Positions 31,895-43,419 of a stretch of 64,000 nucleotides of DNA are shown here, in pieces (within the stretch, counting starts at the first letter, position 1; each line of letters begins with the position of its first letter). The notes beneath the pieces were generated by a model that had not been told where the DNA came from, made no database searches, and saw only the letters and a list, made by a program, of their open reading frames with translations. The position numbers were made by a program, and so were the translations under genes. The stretch comes from Holacanthus passer (lineage: Eukaryota > Chordata > Actinopteri > Pomacanthidae): the NCBI GenBank assembly GCA_025331565.1, contig JAFREQ010000035.1, positions 2,294,001 to 2,358,000 of the forward strand, read 5' to 3'.

Positions 31895-34800
31895 TCCCAT
31901 TTTTCCCTTTTCATTTTTTAAACTTAAATATGTTTCAATTCATTTTTAAAGACGGAGATACAACAAAAGAGATAAAAGTGAGGAACTTCAGCATTTTTTG
32001 TTTCTCTCCAGTTTTCTTCTAAAATAACCTCATAGAAATCCTGTACATACAAGCCCTTGTATTATATTTTAGACACATTGTCTCCCTAAACTTAAGAATG
32101 TATATTATACAGATACGTCTCTCTTTTCTTTTACGTTACATACTGTATATATCTATATCTATATATCTATGTATAGATATAGACATATATGTGTATATAT
32201 ACTGCTGTATGTATGGGTGTGTGAGAGAGAGTGTGTGTATGCATGCATGTGACTGCGTGTGTAAAATCCAACTAGAATATTTGGCAATGGCAATTTAAAA
32301 AGCTGTAGTATAAACATGAGTCTTCCTTTCTGAGAAATATAAAGAATTATATACAATGTATGAATTTTTTTTTTTTAATTTTGTTTTTCTTTTTGCTTTC
32401 TGTTTTTTTAACTGGAATGCATTGTGGATTCTGATGACTATTTCTTTTTTTCTTTTTTCTTTTTTTTTTTTTTTACCATTGAGGAAGAGTCAAATTATCT
32501 TCTCCTATTAAGCAGCTTTAGGCACCACTGTGGAATAATAAATGCAAGCAACTCTGACAAATAATCTCAAAAAGCACACACTCATGAAACGAATCTCACA
32601 CTGAATTTCCTAAACCCTCATTTCAGAAATCAACACACATACTGTAACTAAGTGTTATGTTGCTCTCAGCGACAGAAATACAGTCTGCTGAGCCACTATA
32701 TCCCCACAGCGGCTCGCATACAAACCATGACAGTGTTATGGGTCCAAAGGGAATAGATAATAGAAATGCTGCTTTCTTTGTTTGTTTTCGAGGAGAATGG
32801 AGTGTGGAGAAAGATATGGATGGATGCTATTGTTTTCCATTTCTAATTTCAGATGGCTGAGATGTTATGTAATGTTGCTTAAAAATTCTGTGTATATTTA
32901 TAATATTTATAAACTAAAGATTATCACCATTATGCAATAGACTGTGACATAAAGATTACCTATATGTGTGCTGTAAATAGTTTTGTAGATCTAGTATTTA
33001 CAGATACTGTGTGGTGCATTCTCTATCATAACAATGTCTTACTTCTATCAGGAACCTGGATATCATCTATATGCGAAAAAGGTTAAGTGACAAAATACAT
33101 ATGTTTCATAAGAGATAAACAAACCTTAATGCAATAGCTAGCACTACTTGATGCTGAGAAATGCCTGATTGGAGGACATTTAAGAATCCCTATCTTTCTC
33201 TGTATACTATTCCTAGAGCTAGTATAGTTTTTGATTTCACATCAAGTGAACATATACAATATTTACCTACAATACACAACTTGATTTCAGTCATCTATTG
33301 AGAGTAAATGTGTCTTTTCTATGGCCTCAAAACGGCTGAGGATCATTTTAAGGATGATTCTTCAAACTGATTATTTTATGTATTGTTGGAATGAGGCTTT
33401 TTTTTTTTTTTTAATTATTCATTTAAACTACAATTTAAATTCCACGCGTGCTCATCTGCTTCTTGAGTAAAACTGTACTGTACGCTGTCATATCACAATT
33501 ACTGTAGTTGAAGAGCCTGGCATGACATTTTCTACACATATGTTATACTTTAAAGACGTCAGGTATCCAGTCACTCAAGTGTGCAGCAGGACATTTTCAC
33601 TGAGAGGTGCTTTTGTTGCTGCTGCAAGTCAGAAAAAGAAATGCTGGTTTGCATTAAGGTTTCTGTCTCGTGTAAATCCATTATGTGGGCTTAGGCACTC
33701 TAAACTGGCCTGGACTGATGTTGAGGCGAGGTCAAGCCGGAACATTGTGACTCTTTTAAAAAGAGATGGGAGCCATTTCAAATATTTTAATCTCACAATA
33801 ACCAAAGCATCTGATGACTCAACTAAAATAAGCCAAGCCATTACGGCTTACAGGCCATTTCCCTGCACATACAGCAGACTGTCATGTGCGCACAAGGCCT
33901 TCCTGTAATCTTCATAGAGTGAGTCAAACAATTTCTCCTGTCAGTCCTGCAGGATTTTTACTGAGAGTCATAGTTTTCATGGCGCCTGAACGTCCCGTCG
34001 GTTCAGAGCGACTAAGCCCCTTGAGATACCGTTTTAAAAAGATTACAAGTCTTCGCTACAGATTGTGTCGATAGTGTACCAATACAGTCAACCCACCAAT
34101 GTCATGAAAGCATGCACTGTCACAAATACTTAAAAAGATACTATCTCAAAAATGTTGACGTTAAATGTAATGTTAGATTTCTATTTTGTTCATTGTCTGT
34201 CTGCCTAGACGTTATCTGTGTGTGAACAGAAGCATTGACTTTTCACATGGACATTCTTAAGTATTTGTGCCTAAACTATAGCCATGTTCCATCCTTTGTT
34301 ATGAGTGTGAGCTCGGTGCGTACGTGGGGAAGGGGGGGTGGGAGGGTTGGGACGGGTGGGGGGGGTCACTTCTGCACACAACAGCGCGTTCATTCTTACT
34401 ATAATCTATGTGTTCTATGTCTCAGTGTTTTTAGACAGCAAAGGAGTCAGCGACGACGACGGCCAAAATGTCTCTCCAATTGGTATCTTTACTTACAATG
34501 TGAACTTCTAGAGGCAGGTTTTTTCTAACATTGTCAGTCAAGCTATATAGAATATTTAATGAGGTCATGTACAGTTTAAAAAAAATAAAATAAAAGTGCA
34601 ATCTTTAGACTCGCAGTAATATCACGCTCGATGAGACATTGTACAAAATCTGGAGCACCTTTATACCTTTCTTTGTAGCTATCCACTGATGTTTGGGTTG
34701 AATATTGATGTGTGGAAGGAAACTGGCCAAAGCAAAACATTCTAAGTCATTGTCTTTGTTTTAAATTGCACTTTCTGATTTACTAAAAAAATAAAATAAA

Positions 34801-35617
34801 AATAAAGGTACAGATTATTTCAGCTAGGTTAGATGTTGAATGAGTTGGTGAGGGAGCAATATCCCCGAGAATTTGTGCTGCCCTGATCCTGTATGAGGTT
34901 CTAAATGAGGGGGGAGATGTTCTATTTACAACGAAGAGCGCTTAATCGTGAATATGCCATAGTGTATAGGAACTAGTACACAGTCAAGATGGATAGCAGC
35001 ACTGTTAGTTTGTGCTGTTTTTGATACTTGCCTTTGGAGGGAGAGCTTCCCATCTATGTGCTTTTTTCACTATACCAATCACAAACATACTGGAATGGGC
35101 ATTAATGGTGATGTACAACACAAACTAATGAGCTTACATATTAGCAGTATAGAGACTCTCAACAAACCAGCACATATATTTGTATATTTCTTTTTTTTTG
35201 TTTGTTGTTTTGTTGGTTTGAGAAAAAGAAAAGAGATGCAAAAAGAACTGAGAATAATGCCCAGAGAGGACGAACCAAATGTGGATTTGGTTTTTCGATG
35301 ACCACACAGGTTTCATATGTTTACTGATGATATGCGTAGTGGAGAGAGGGGCAGAAGCTACGACGAGCTGCTCGGTCCTCTTACAGCCCACTCACATGGT
35401 CATTGTTCAGCTCATTTCTGTAATCCAAGGCTTAGACAAAAAGAACTATCAGTTGGTTACTTGATACAGACGAAAGAAAGATAAATGTAAACTTTCTTAC
35501 AACAATATGCAGACAAACAGTGTTTGTCAAAAAATCTTTTTGATTTTTTTTTTGTTTATTTTGTTTGTAAATAATAAACCTTTAAAATATAGAAAATAAA
35601 CGACATATTGTCATCTA
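31895..35617 (+). other. hcn1: hcn1 3' untranslated region
   Basis: It runs from the stop codon to a strong polyadenylation site. It is AT-rich with AU-rich words such as ATATTTATAATATTTATA-like sequence near 32893-32911. It also has a TATA/TGTA simple-repeat stretch at 32141-32260, Pumilio-type motifs (TGTATATA 32144 and 32192, TGTATATT 32891, TGTAAATA 32972 and 35566) and a G-quadruplex motif at 34326. Earlier AATAAA clusters at about 34584-34594 and 34777-34806 could give shorter isoforms. The extent is inferred from signals, not transcripts. Confidence 0.7.
34326..34365 (+). promoter_or_regulatory. G-quadruplex-forming motif in the 3' UTR
   Basis: Seven G runs of three or more bases in 40 nt, separated by one- or two-base spacers (AA, T, A, TT, AC, T). 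This satisfies the standard four-tract rule several times over, on the strand that would be RNA if the long 3' UTR is made. Confidence 0.7.
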
Positions 35618-35635
35618 AAAAAAAAAAAACGAGTG
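35573..35635 (+). terminator. hcn1: hcn1 polyadenylation signals and cleavage region
   Basis: AATAAA occurs at 35573-35578 and again at 35595-35600. Cleavage is expected near 35615-35620. A downstream GU-rich element (GAGTGTGTGTTGTTCTATTG and GTGTGTGTTT) starts at about 35631. This is the full vertebrate arrangement. A TGTAAATA Pumilio motif shares its last base with the first AATAAA. Confidence 0.75.
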
Positions 35636-35961
35636 TGTGTTGTTCTATTGTGTGTGTTTCGGTGGAGACGGGCGAATGAGCTTTTACTTATTTAGAATAT
35701 GATGGAGGCAGAAAATGGAGAAATGATTTCAGAGATGAAGTTTTGATGGAGAGGGTCCAAGAGAGTCTGTCAGCAGTTATAGAAGAGGTGAAGAATCGGT
35801 CAGCGTGGCCACCAGGGATTTTCATTCACTACCTACAAATGCAGTAATCAGTCATAAAGTCGTCATACATGGGACAAGTTACTAAATGCAGGCTAATGTG
35901 TTGCTTTTCATAACTTACAGAACCTTAAAGCTATATTGATTTTTGATTGCATGTTCAATAA

Positions 35962-36270
35962 AGCTGCAACAAATAGCTGATTAATTGATCATCAACAATT
36001 TTGATAATTGAATAATTAGTGATTTGTTAAACACAAATGAGAAACATTTGCAGGTTCCCACTTCTCAAATATCTGGGTTTGATGATTGTCATGTATGTGA
36101 ACTGAATATCTTTAGGTTTTCTGCTGTTGGTTGAATAAAAGGAGATATTTGAAGACGTCACCTTGGACTTGGGGAAATATATACAATGGGCTTTGTCAAT
36201 ATTTTCTGACATTTAATAGACAAAACAATTATTTTATTAATCAAGAAAATAATCTTCAGATGAATCATCT
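35962..36270 (-). repeat. Short dispersed fish repeat, near full-length, reversed
   Basis: It starts GCTGCAACAAATAGCTGATT and continues with ATTGATCATCAACAATTTTG. It contains GTGAACTGAATATCTTTAGG and ends with CATTTAATAGACAAAACAAT and ATCAAGAAAATAATC. The order matches the reverse strand of the copies at 8300 and 19023. Confidence 0.6.
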
Positions 36271-36713
36271 TACCTGCGGCCTTAATGTCCAACACTTAAT
36301 TACATTTGTCAGCAAATTCGACCACTCTTAATGATATCTGCAAGAATGAGCTCGGAGTATTTTACACTGCATGGTCATTGTCTCTGTTCTCCCTCCCAAT
36401 TTAAAATAGAAGTCGGGCGCAGCTCGAATTGCAGAGACGGTTTGCGGTTACCTTTTGAAAAGCCGGGCTCGCGGGGGTTACACCAGGGTGACGCATGCTT
36501 CGGTGGATCTGTAGCTCCATTCTTAGATAAACGCTGCCCTCAATTAGGCATTAATGCTCCATTAAGTGTCAGTAATTGTATTCAGGGGAAATGAATTTTT
36601 TAACATAGGACCACCAAAGTTTGTCTACAGAGCCCTCGTCACATTTGCATCACTACCTACCACATATCAATCGCAGCCGTGAGAATAGGCAAACTATATA
36701 TGGTTTGACAAAG

Positions 36714-36910
36714 TAATCCTAACTCAAGGTCCATAACTTTCAACCACATTTCACTGTCTTCTTCTGCCATTGAAGTTTTCTCTGCTGTCATCACTGACTG
36801 AACTTAGTCTACTTAATGGGTAGTTGTATGTTTCCGTCTGTTAAAAGATGGTCTGTTGGGATGTGGTTGAAAGTTCGGGAAAAAGCAGTGTGGACCTTGA
36901 GTTGAGATTA
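36714..36910. mobile_element. Small inverted-repeat element (MITE-like)
   Basis: The left arm 36714-36749 reads TAATCCTAACTCAAGGTCCA and ends in ACTTTCAACCACAT. The right arm 36861-36910 reads ATGTGGTTGAAAGTTCGGGA and ends in TGGACCTTGAGTTGAGATTA. The arms are reverse complements except for about a dozen extra bases in the right arm. The interior of about 110 bp is non-coding. The true element ends may lie further out. Confidence 0.55.
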
Positions 36911-38065
36911 TTTTTAATCTGGTACAAAAACACTGCTGGAGTAAATTTTCCTCAGCCATCTTAACCTGAGCTGCTCAAGGTGGCAATTAAAACTCAAGCT
37001 CTGTCGTGCGTCTACACAGATCAGGTCTTTCTGACCCTGTGTTACGGTTCTGTGTGTTACAGGAACAAAGCACATCCATTCATCTTCCGCTCAGCTGGTA
37101 AAACTGTTCAAAGTCTGTTAAATTATAATGGGATGAATGAATGGGCTGATTAGCAGGTTTAAACACTGGTAATGGAACAGCCAACATTACTCATCCCTAT
37201 AACAAATGGATGTGATCTTCAGGATATCTTTTAAACAGTGAATAAGATGAACAAATATATTGCATATATTGGCATCCTATTATCTCAAGGCTGAAGCTAC
37301 TCCTCATAGTTTTGTCTCTGTCTCATATCTGAACATTCATACACACATTGCAAGAATAACCTTGACTTATGGCGATATCTCCACCCCCATCACAGATAAA
37401 GATCCATAAATCCACTTTGATGCTCCTCATAACTTTAGATCTTGTATCGAAAGCAGCATCAGTATCATAGTTAATCCGGTGATTGTTGTCTTTACAGGCA
37501 AGGCTACTAGAATTTAATGCAGCATGACTATTTAAAGATGCAGACTGTCGAAAATATGAAGAAAGTTAAAATACAACCGTGCTTCAGATAATCTGTCTCC
37601 ATGGTGTCATATTTTCTGTTTACATCACCCAAAGCATGATGGGAATCCTGATGGAAAAAACTCAAAATATATTGATCCTGTTAGAAAACATAAAAATCAG
37701 TATTATATATTATTACTACATTATTTTCTCTCTCTACTCCTATCTATTCATATACAGACACTGTATTTGTGGTGTATTGAGAATCTATGGATATACAACC
37801 AAATAAAATCCAAACACTTTCAAATTAACCACTGACATGCTGGTTGATGGCATTTCTTAGTAGACATCCTTTTCTGAAATTAGGGGTCAGTGTGGTTGCA
37901 AGGGGTCTTCCAGGATCACCCCTGCCTAGAACAGTGTGAGCTGCCCAAGTCTACCTGAGGGGAAGAGAGAATGTCGATAACCCCGACCTCTGCTTTTTTA
38001 TTTATTTTCTCACTTACAAGCAGAACAAGATATTATCTGGATATCTGGATGTTGCTTGCTACCTT

Positions 38066-38470
38066 ACAACTCTGGTTCCAAAAAAAAGTTTGGATGCCTT
38101 GTAAAACATAAATTGCTTGATCACTTGCTAATCCTATTTGACATATATTCAATTGAAAACAGTAAAAAGACAATATATTTAATATTTGACCTCATCAACT
38201 TCATTGATTTTTGTAAATATCTGCTTATTCTGAATTTGATGGCAGCAACACGTTTCAAACAAGTTGGGACAGGAGCAACAAAAGACTGTGAAAGTTGTGG
38301 ACTGATCCAAAAACACCTGTTTGGATCATTCCACAGGTAAACAGGTTGATTGGTAACAGGTGATAGTATCATGATTGGGTATGAAAGGTTCATCCTGGAA
38401 AGACTCAGTCGATCACAAGCAAGAATGGAGAGAGGTTCAACACTTTGTCAAACACATGGTTGTATGAAGG
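38066..38470 (+). mobile_element. Internally deleted Tc1/mariner-like element, copy 3 (right end missing)
   Basis: The left end ACAACTCTGGTTCCAAAAAA is recognisable. The body from about 38130 to 38440 is almost identical to copy 2, and both share the single-mismatch hairpin (38297-38334). After CAAACACATGGTTGTATGAA the similarity stops and no right terminal repeat is present. Confidence 0.7.
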
Positions 38471-41400
38471 ATGAAGGCTCTGTGCAGTACTGTTTTTTAT
38501 TGCACCATCATTCTGGTTGGTTCGTGGATTTTTAATGTTATTGGGGAAGTTTGATGTCAAACCCAGTTGTTATAGTGGGTCTAACTTCCATGTTGCGCCT
38601 GTCAACATCATTAAAACAAAAAGTCCCATCATTCCTTCATGTGTCACTCCCTTTCAAAGGCCGATGCCCAGTTCGGCTCTGTCCTCTCTGTCAGGCCTGC
38701 ATGTACACGGTCAGGATTAGCTGGGGGTTATCTCCTTTGAAATAAGACTAAAATAAGGTTACAGGCTTAGGCTTGACCCTCACTGATCCGGCAGTAACTC
38801 AAGGTTGACAAATGTGTTGGAGAGAAACCAGAGGTATTATATTTGTAGATAATATTACTATCATCAGCTACAATATGCCATCAGAAAGTTACCATCACTT
38901 GGACATGAAATGTATCCAGAAATCTACATATTTGCTCTGTGGTAAGCATGTAAATGAATAATTTCACTATACTATACATGCTACTTGAATTGACTGTGGA
39001 AATTCGGGTGTAGTTTGATCTGTGTGTTAATTCTGTGACGTTGTAGTTTCAGCACTTCACTGAACAAACATGTGCTTTAACCTTGATATGACCATTTAAA
39101 TGACTTGTGACCTACAACTAAATATGCTCGTCCTTTAGAATGATGTTGTTCTTTGGATTCAATTACTTAGGATCGCACATCAAAGCACTTTATTTAACCC
39201 GCAGCACTGAGGTCAACAATCATGTAAGTTAAATTATACCAAGGGCACTATGGGATACAGAGGAGTGTGGTAAAGCTTTTCATTGACGACCATATATATA
39301 TATATATGTACATTGTGGAGATTTCTCCTGAGGAATAATGGATTTGAAACTTAATTACTTTCCCATTCAGATATATTCTAATGAATCTGTACCACAAGTG
39401 GTCATAATTTATGATTTATCTGGCAACAGTCTGCCATTTATCAGGGCTTAATGAGCTGCTCTGCTTACCTCACACCAAGTACTTTAATGGGCTTGGTGTC
39501 ATCCCTTTGTGTGTGTGGACAGTGATTCGCATCCAGAGGTACCTGCACCCCAGGGGGTTATTCTGCTGTTTGCCTATGTGTTGAGATTATAGCGCAACTA
39601 ATTTGAAAAAACAAATGAATTCATGATTTGATTTTAAAAAATACAAACACGTATTAAATCAGCCATAATGATTAATTTAGGGGGTATTGCAATTAGGGTT
39701 GCATAAAAACTAGTTAGCAAGTGAGCAGAGGAGATGAAACACCCAAAGGTAATGGATAAACTGTTGATTAATGAGTAATGTATGAATAGTCGGAGGGTCC
39801 AGTTTTTGCTGCTCCATGTAGTTGTAGTTGCAAACGTGACCAAAACAAACTAAACATCGACAGTTCAATTGTGTGAAAATATTGTAACATGCACTATCAT
39901 ATTTTATAAGGCTAATAGTTAATTAACATCCAGCTGAAATGATTTCAAATGAGCACATTTGGAACACAAATGGTTGTGTTGATGAAAGGGGTGCTAGAGT
40001 TTATCGGACTGGACTGTGGGGGGATGTCACAGATATCACGTTTCTGTGATTCTGTAAAACAAGTCATGCTGCAAAAGCCTGAAAATATCACATTGTGATG
40101 TAACTCACAGCTGTTGCAGTCATTGCTGTAGGTGGTACAGTTGTGGATTTGGTTTTCTGATGGTTAACCATTGACAGTTTTCCCCTTTTCCTTGTAAGTA
40201 GCTTAAAGGTTTTCTGACTGTGTTACAAACGGTATATTCTGCAACAGCTTTTCAAGCTGTGTGACATTGATGCTTAAGAAATATAGCCATGAAATTGAAA
40301 TATTCTACAGTAGATCTCGAAATTCAGTCTGACAGATCTGGTTTCTTTGGAAACTTTCCACTATGAAATCTATTGGTTCACTGGGTTGAACATGTTAATA
40401 TAATGATGCAAACTGCAAGATGCTCTTCTTTTATCCTTGTCTGGAACATGCAATTAATTACTGCACGCACAACAACACACGTCGGTTTACAAAAAGGCAG
40501 CTCCTTCAGCTTATGTCCCGTTCGTCCCTGTGATCGAATTTCATCAGGCCAGTTGAATCAATGTCAGCTTCACTTCCTTCCCCTCCATCGCTTTCATTTG
40601 AAACAATCACCTCAAGACAATTGTAACTTTAAGAAAGGAGCGACCGTCCTCAGGTGCCCACGTAAGGTCACACCCACCAGGAGACAACCAGGATAATTCA
40701 CAAGGTGATTTCAGGCAGGTTTGATCTGAAATCCAAAGATTGATTGCGGACTCATTTTAGAGGGGCAACCTCATGTTCTGCCTGTCTCACAGTCAGTCGT
40801 CTTCTTTCACACCCCATATTTCCCCACTGTCCTGAGTCAGACTCATTTCGCTCGGTCAGTGTGTGTACGTGTGTGTGTGCGTTTGTGTTTGCTCAGTATC
40901 TGTGCAAGCACTGATGAGATGCACAGTTTCCTGGCCTGTTGGGCGAGAGCTTCCTGGGACTCTGATTAAAATGCAAAAGCTGTCCTGCCGCTGTTTAAAC
41001 TCTTCCTCTTGTCTCTGTCTGCGTCTGCCCACCCTATTTGTCTAAAGATCACACACTCACACACACACACACCACAGGTATCATTCTCATTAACATGACT
41101 CTCACAGAAGAAAAAGCTTCCCACAATCTTGTCTGAAAAGAGCACTGCACTTGATTTCAGTAAGGCTCTGCTTATTTACATACACTAATGTGGACGGCAG
41201 AAAGGTCAGAGGTTATTATGCATTGCAGTGAAAAAGGACACATCTTATTACGCGTCTTCTTCAAAGAGGACGCAGCAGGAGTGCCGCCTCTGCACTCCGA
41301 GCTCAATATTGAAGTCTGCAGCAACAGAAAAGTCAATCAAGATTATCTCTGTGAGGTCTCGGTCTGCCCTTCGCGGGAGGCCGTTTTCAATGTGTTGCCC

Positions 41401-42545
41401 TCTGTCTCGGTTCGCTTTTGGAATCCTTTCACCTAATTTCTATGAAAACAACACACACAATCCTCACAATGCCTCATTTTGCATAGACATTTTCAGGCTG
41501 ATTCATTTGCATGTCATTTAAAAACATTTCTATAGATGTAACAGTAGCCTGGTTCTGCTCGAGGTGTCTGCCTGCTAAAAGAACGTTTTTCCTCATCGCA
41601 GTCGCCGTGTACTCGCTCATGATGGGAATTGTTGGGTCAAGCCGAAGTTTAATGTGCCTTCTATTCTATTCAGTTCAAGATCTCTTGTTTTTGCATACGA
41701 TTAGACAAGTTCAGCCAATCGCTGTCACACACGGCAACATCACAACAACTAAGAGCCAAAGTCTGAACGTCACCAGTCTCTGTTCCACCAGCTTCTAAAA
41801 CTCAATACAATCTCTGACTGAGCAAGAAGTTAAACATGTCCCAGGGTTTTACTTTCTATATTCAAATCGGTGTCCATTACAGCACCCAGATTTCTTACAT
41901 CATCGTAATCTGGATCCATCCATATCCATAAAACTCGCAACACTCACTTCTAAGGGTCATTTTGCCAACTCCAATAATCTCTGCTGTCGAAAAGATTCTG
42001 CACAGTCCATAAAATCGTAGCCTACATCCAGTGATGGCAGGAACTTATTTACACGAGGACAAACTCACGCAGCTGTTGGTTCCACAGCTGCAGTCTCTGT
42101 GGAGTTTAAGACTGTGGACTAAGTAGGCCAAGGCCACACAGCTTTTTGACCAAGGGTCTGGACTGGTCTCTCCCCCGTCCACTGAGATATCTACATCACC
42201 ATTGTAGTCATAGCTGAAATCAGAGTGGCTCAAATCCCCAACATGTATCTGGTGCTTTTGTGATGCTCAACTTTACAGAGATAAGGTTTTCTGTTGCAGT
42301 GGATGAAAAATACTTTCAATGTGACAATTTCATCATCGAATTTTCGTGCTATTTATTCATATTCCAATAATGTCCATCAGATGTTACCAGAGCCCAAAGA
42401 GACATTCTCAAAAAGCACATTTCAATCCACCTGTTTTTATACAAATTTGTAATTTAAAACCTGATGAGAACATTTTTAAAACTCAAAAGATCACAATAAA
42501 GTTTTTCCAATTTAGTAGAGCAATACCGTTGAAATACAAATTAAT
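38471..42545. other. Intergenic sequence without identifiable genes
   Basis: Mostly AT-rich sequence with a short TA run at 39293-39306 and a GTGTGT-rich piece near 40859-40890. A complex stretch at about 41160-41540 stands out as a possible conserved non-coding element. The open frames here have no recognisable domains. Confidence 0.65.
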
Positions 42546-42605
42546 ACAACCCTGATTCCAAAAACACAGAGACTCTGCGTAAAAGATAAAACAGAATGTG
42601 ATAAT
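42546..42605 (+). mobile_element. Left-end fragment of the Tc1-like element, copy 4
   Basis: ACAACCCTGATTCCAAAAAC is followed by GACTCTGCGTAAAAGATAAA and ACAGAATGTGATAATG. This matches the first 60 or so bases of copy 2 and then stops abruptly. Confidence 0.65.
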
Positions 42606-42931
42606 GCGTTCTGTGTGTTCTTGTCTCTCTTTGTCAGTTCGTCTTTGCACATTGTGAAGCCTGTTCCAGCCCGTTTCCTAGTGTTTAGTTTGAGCGTTTA
42701 GTCCGACTGTTATTCCTTGTGTTTTTGGATCTTCGCTTGGTTTTCCTGGACCTCGCCTGTTTGTGGACTTTAGATTCTTGCCTGCTTCCATTTGGATTTG
42801 TTTGCCAGTTTGGCCTGCAATCCCCTTTTTGTGTTAATAAATCACTGAATTGCTGCAGCCTTGCTTCTGTCGTCTGCATTTGGGTCCAATCCTTTCTGTT
42901 CCTGCCAACTTGCTTGCACAAACTGTCACAT
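42606..42931 (+). repeat. LTR-like or retroelement 3'-end fragment
   Basis: A pyrimidine/TTGG-rich stretch with CTTGGTTTTCCTGGACC and TGTTTGTGGACTTTAG, then TTAATAAATCACTGAATTGC. It ends in CTGCATTTGGGTCC and CACAAACTGTCACA. An AATAAA followed by a GCATTTGGGTCC word and a TGTCACA end resembles LTR ends I know from fish retrotransposons. No internal genes or second LTR are present. The family is not identified. Confidence 0.35.
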
Positions 42932-43368
42932 TTCATTTCGTGAAAACTTGGTTAAAATTTGCACTGTGGTTGGAGGGAAACTTCTGCAAATCTTCCTCAC
43001 ATTTAAGAAAAACAGCGACCATTAAATGATTGATAATTAGTTGATTATTAAACCTGTCATTGATTAGTTTTCAGTTGATTGAACAGCTGATACTTTGAGC
43101 AGCCTCACATGAAGTCACGCTTCAGCAGCTTTCCTCTCCTCCCACAGGGATCACGTTGAAGACATGAGACATTTCCTCTGTAGCAGGAAGGGTTTATTTT
43201 TTTTATTTTTTTTGTTTTCTTTCTTGCGTGTGGTACCCAGATGTGCTGTGAGTCACTTTAACCTTTCCCAAGCACCTTGCCTTCACATAGCATTTAACCT
43301 CAGATATGACTGTTGGACGTCTGCGCTGACCTCGCAGTGGAGGTTAGAGGATTCTTGTTATCTTGTTA

Positions 43369-43370
<2 letters not shown>

Positions 43371-43414
<44 letters not shown>
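43371..43414. repeat. (CA)n microsatellite
   Basis: About twenty-two uninterrupted CA units, followed by TATAT. Confidence 0.95.

Positions 43415-43419
<5 letters not shown>

Larger units (their letters stand above)
35618..38065. other. Intergenic sequence just downstream of hcn1
   Basis: No exon is recognisable. It contains a reversed short dispersed repeat (35962), a complex homeobox-motif-rich stretch (about 36405-36595) and an inverted-repeat element (36714-36910). The rest is AT-rich single-copy-looking sequence. Confidence 0.7.

Noticed and set aside
31504..31914. A 136-codon open frame on the minus strand opposite exon 8
   Set aside because: It is the shadow of the GC-rich, alanine-coding sense frame; the antisense translation shows no domain.
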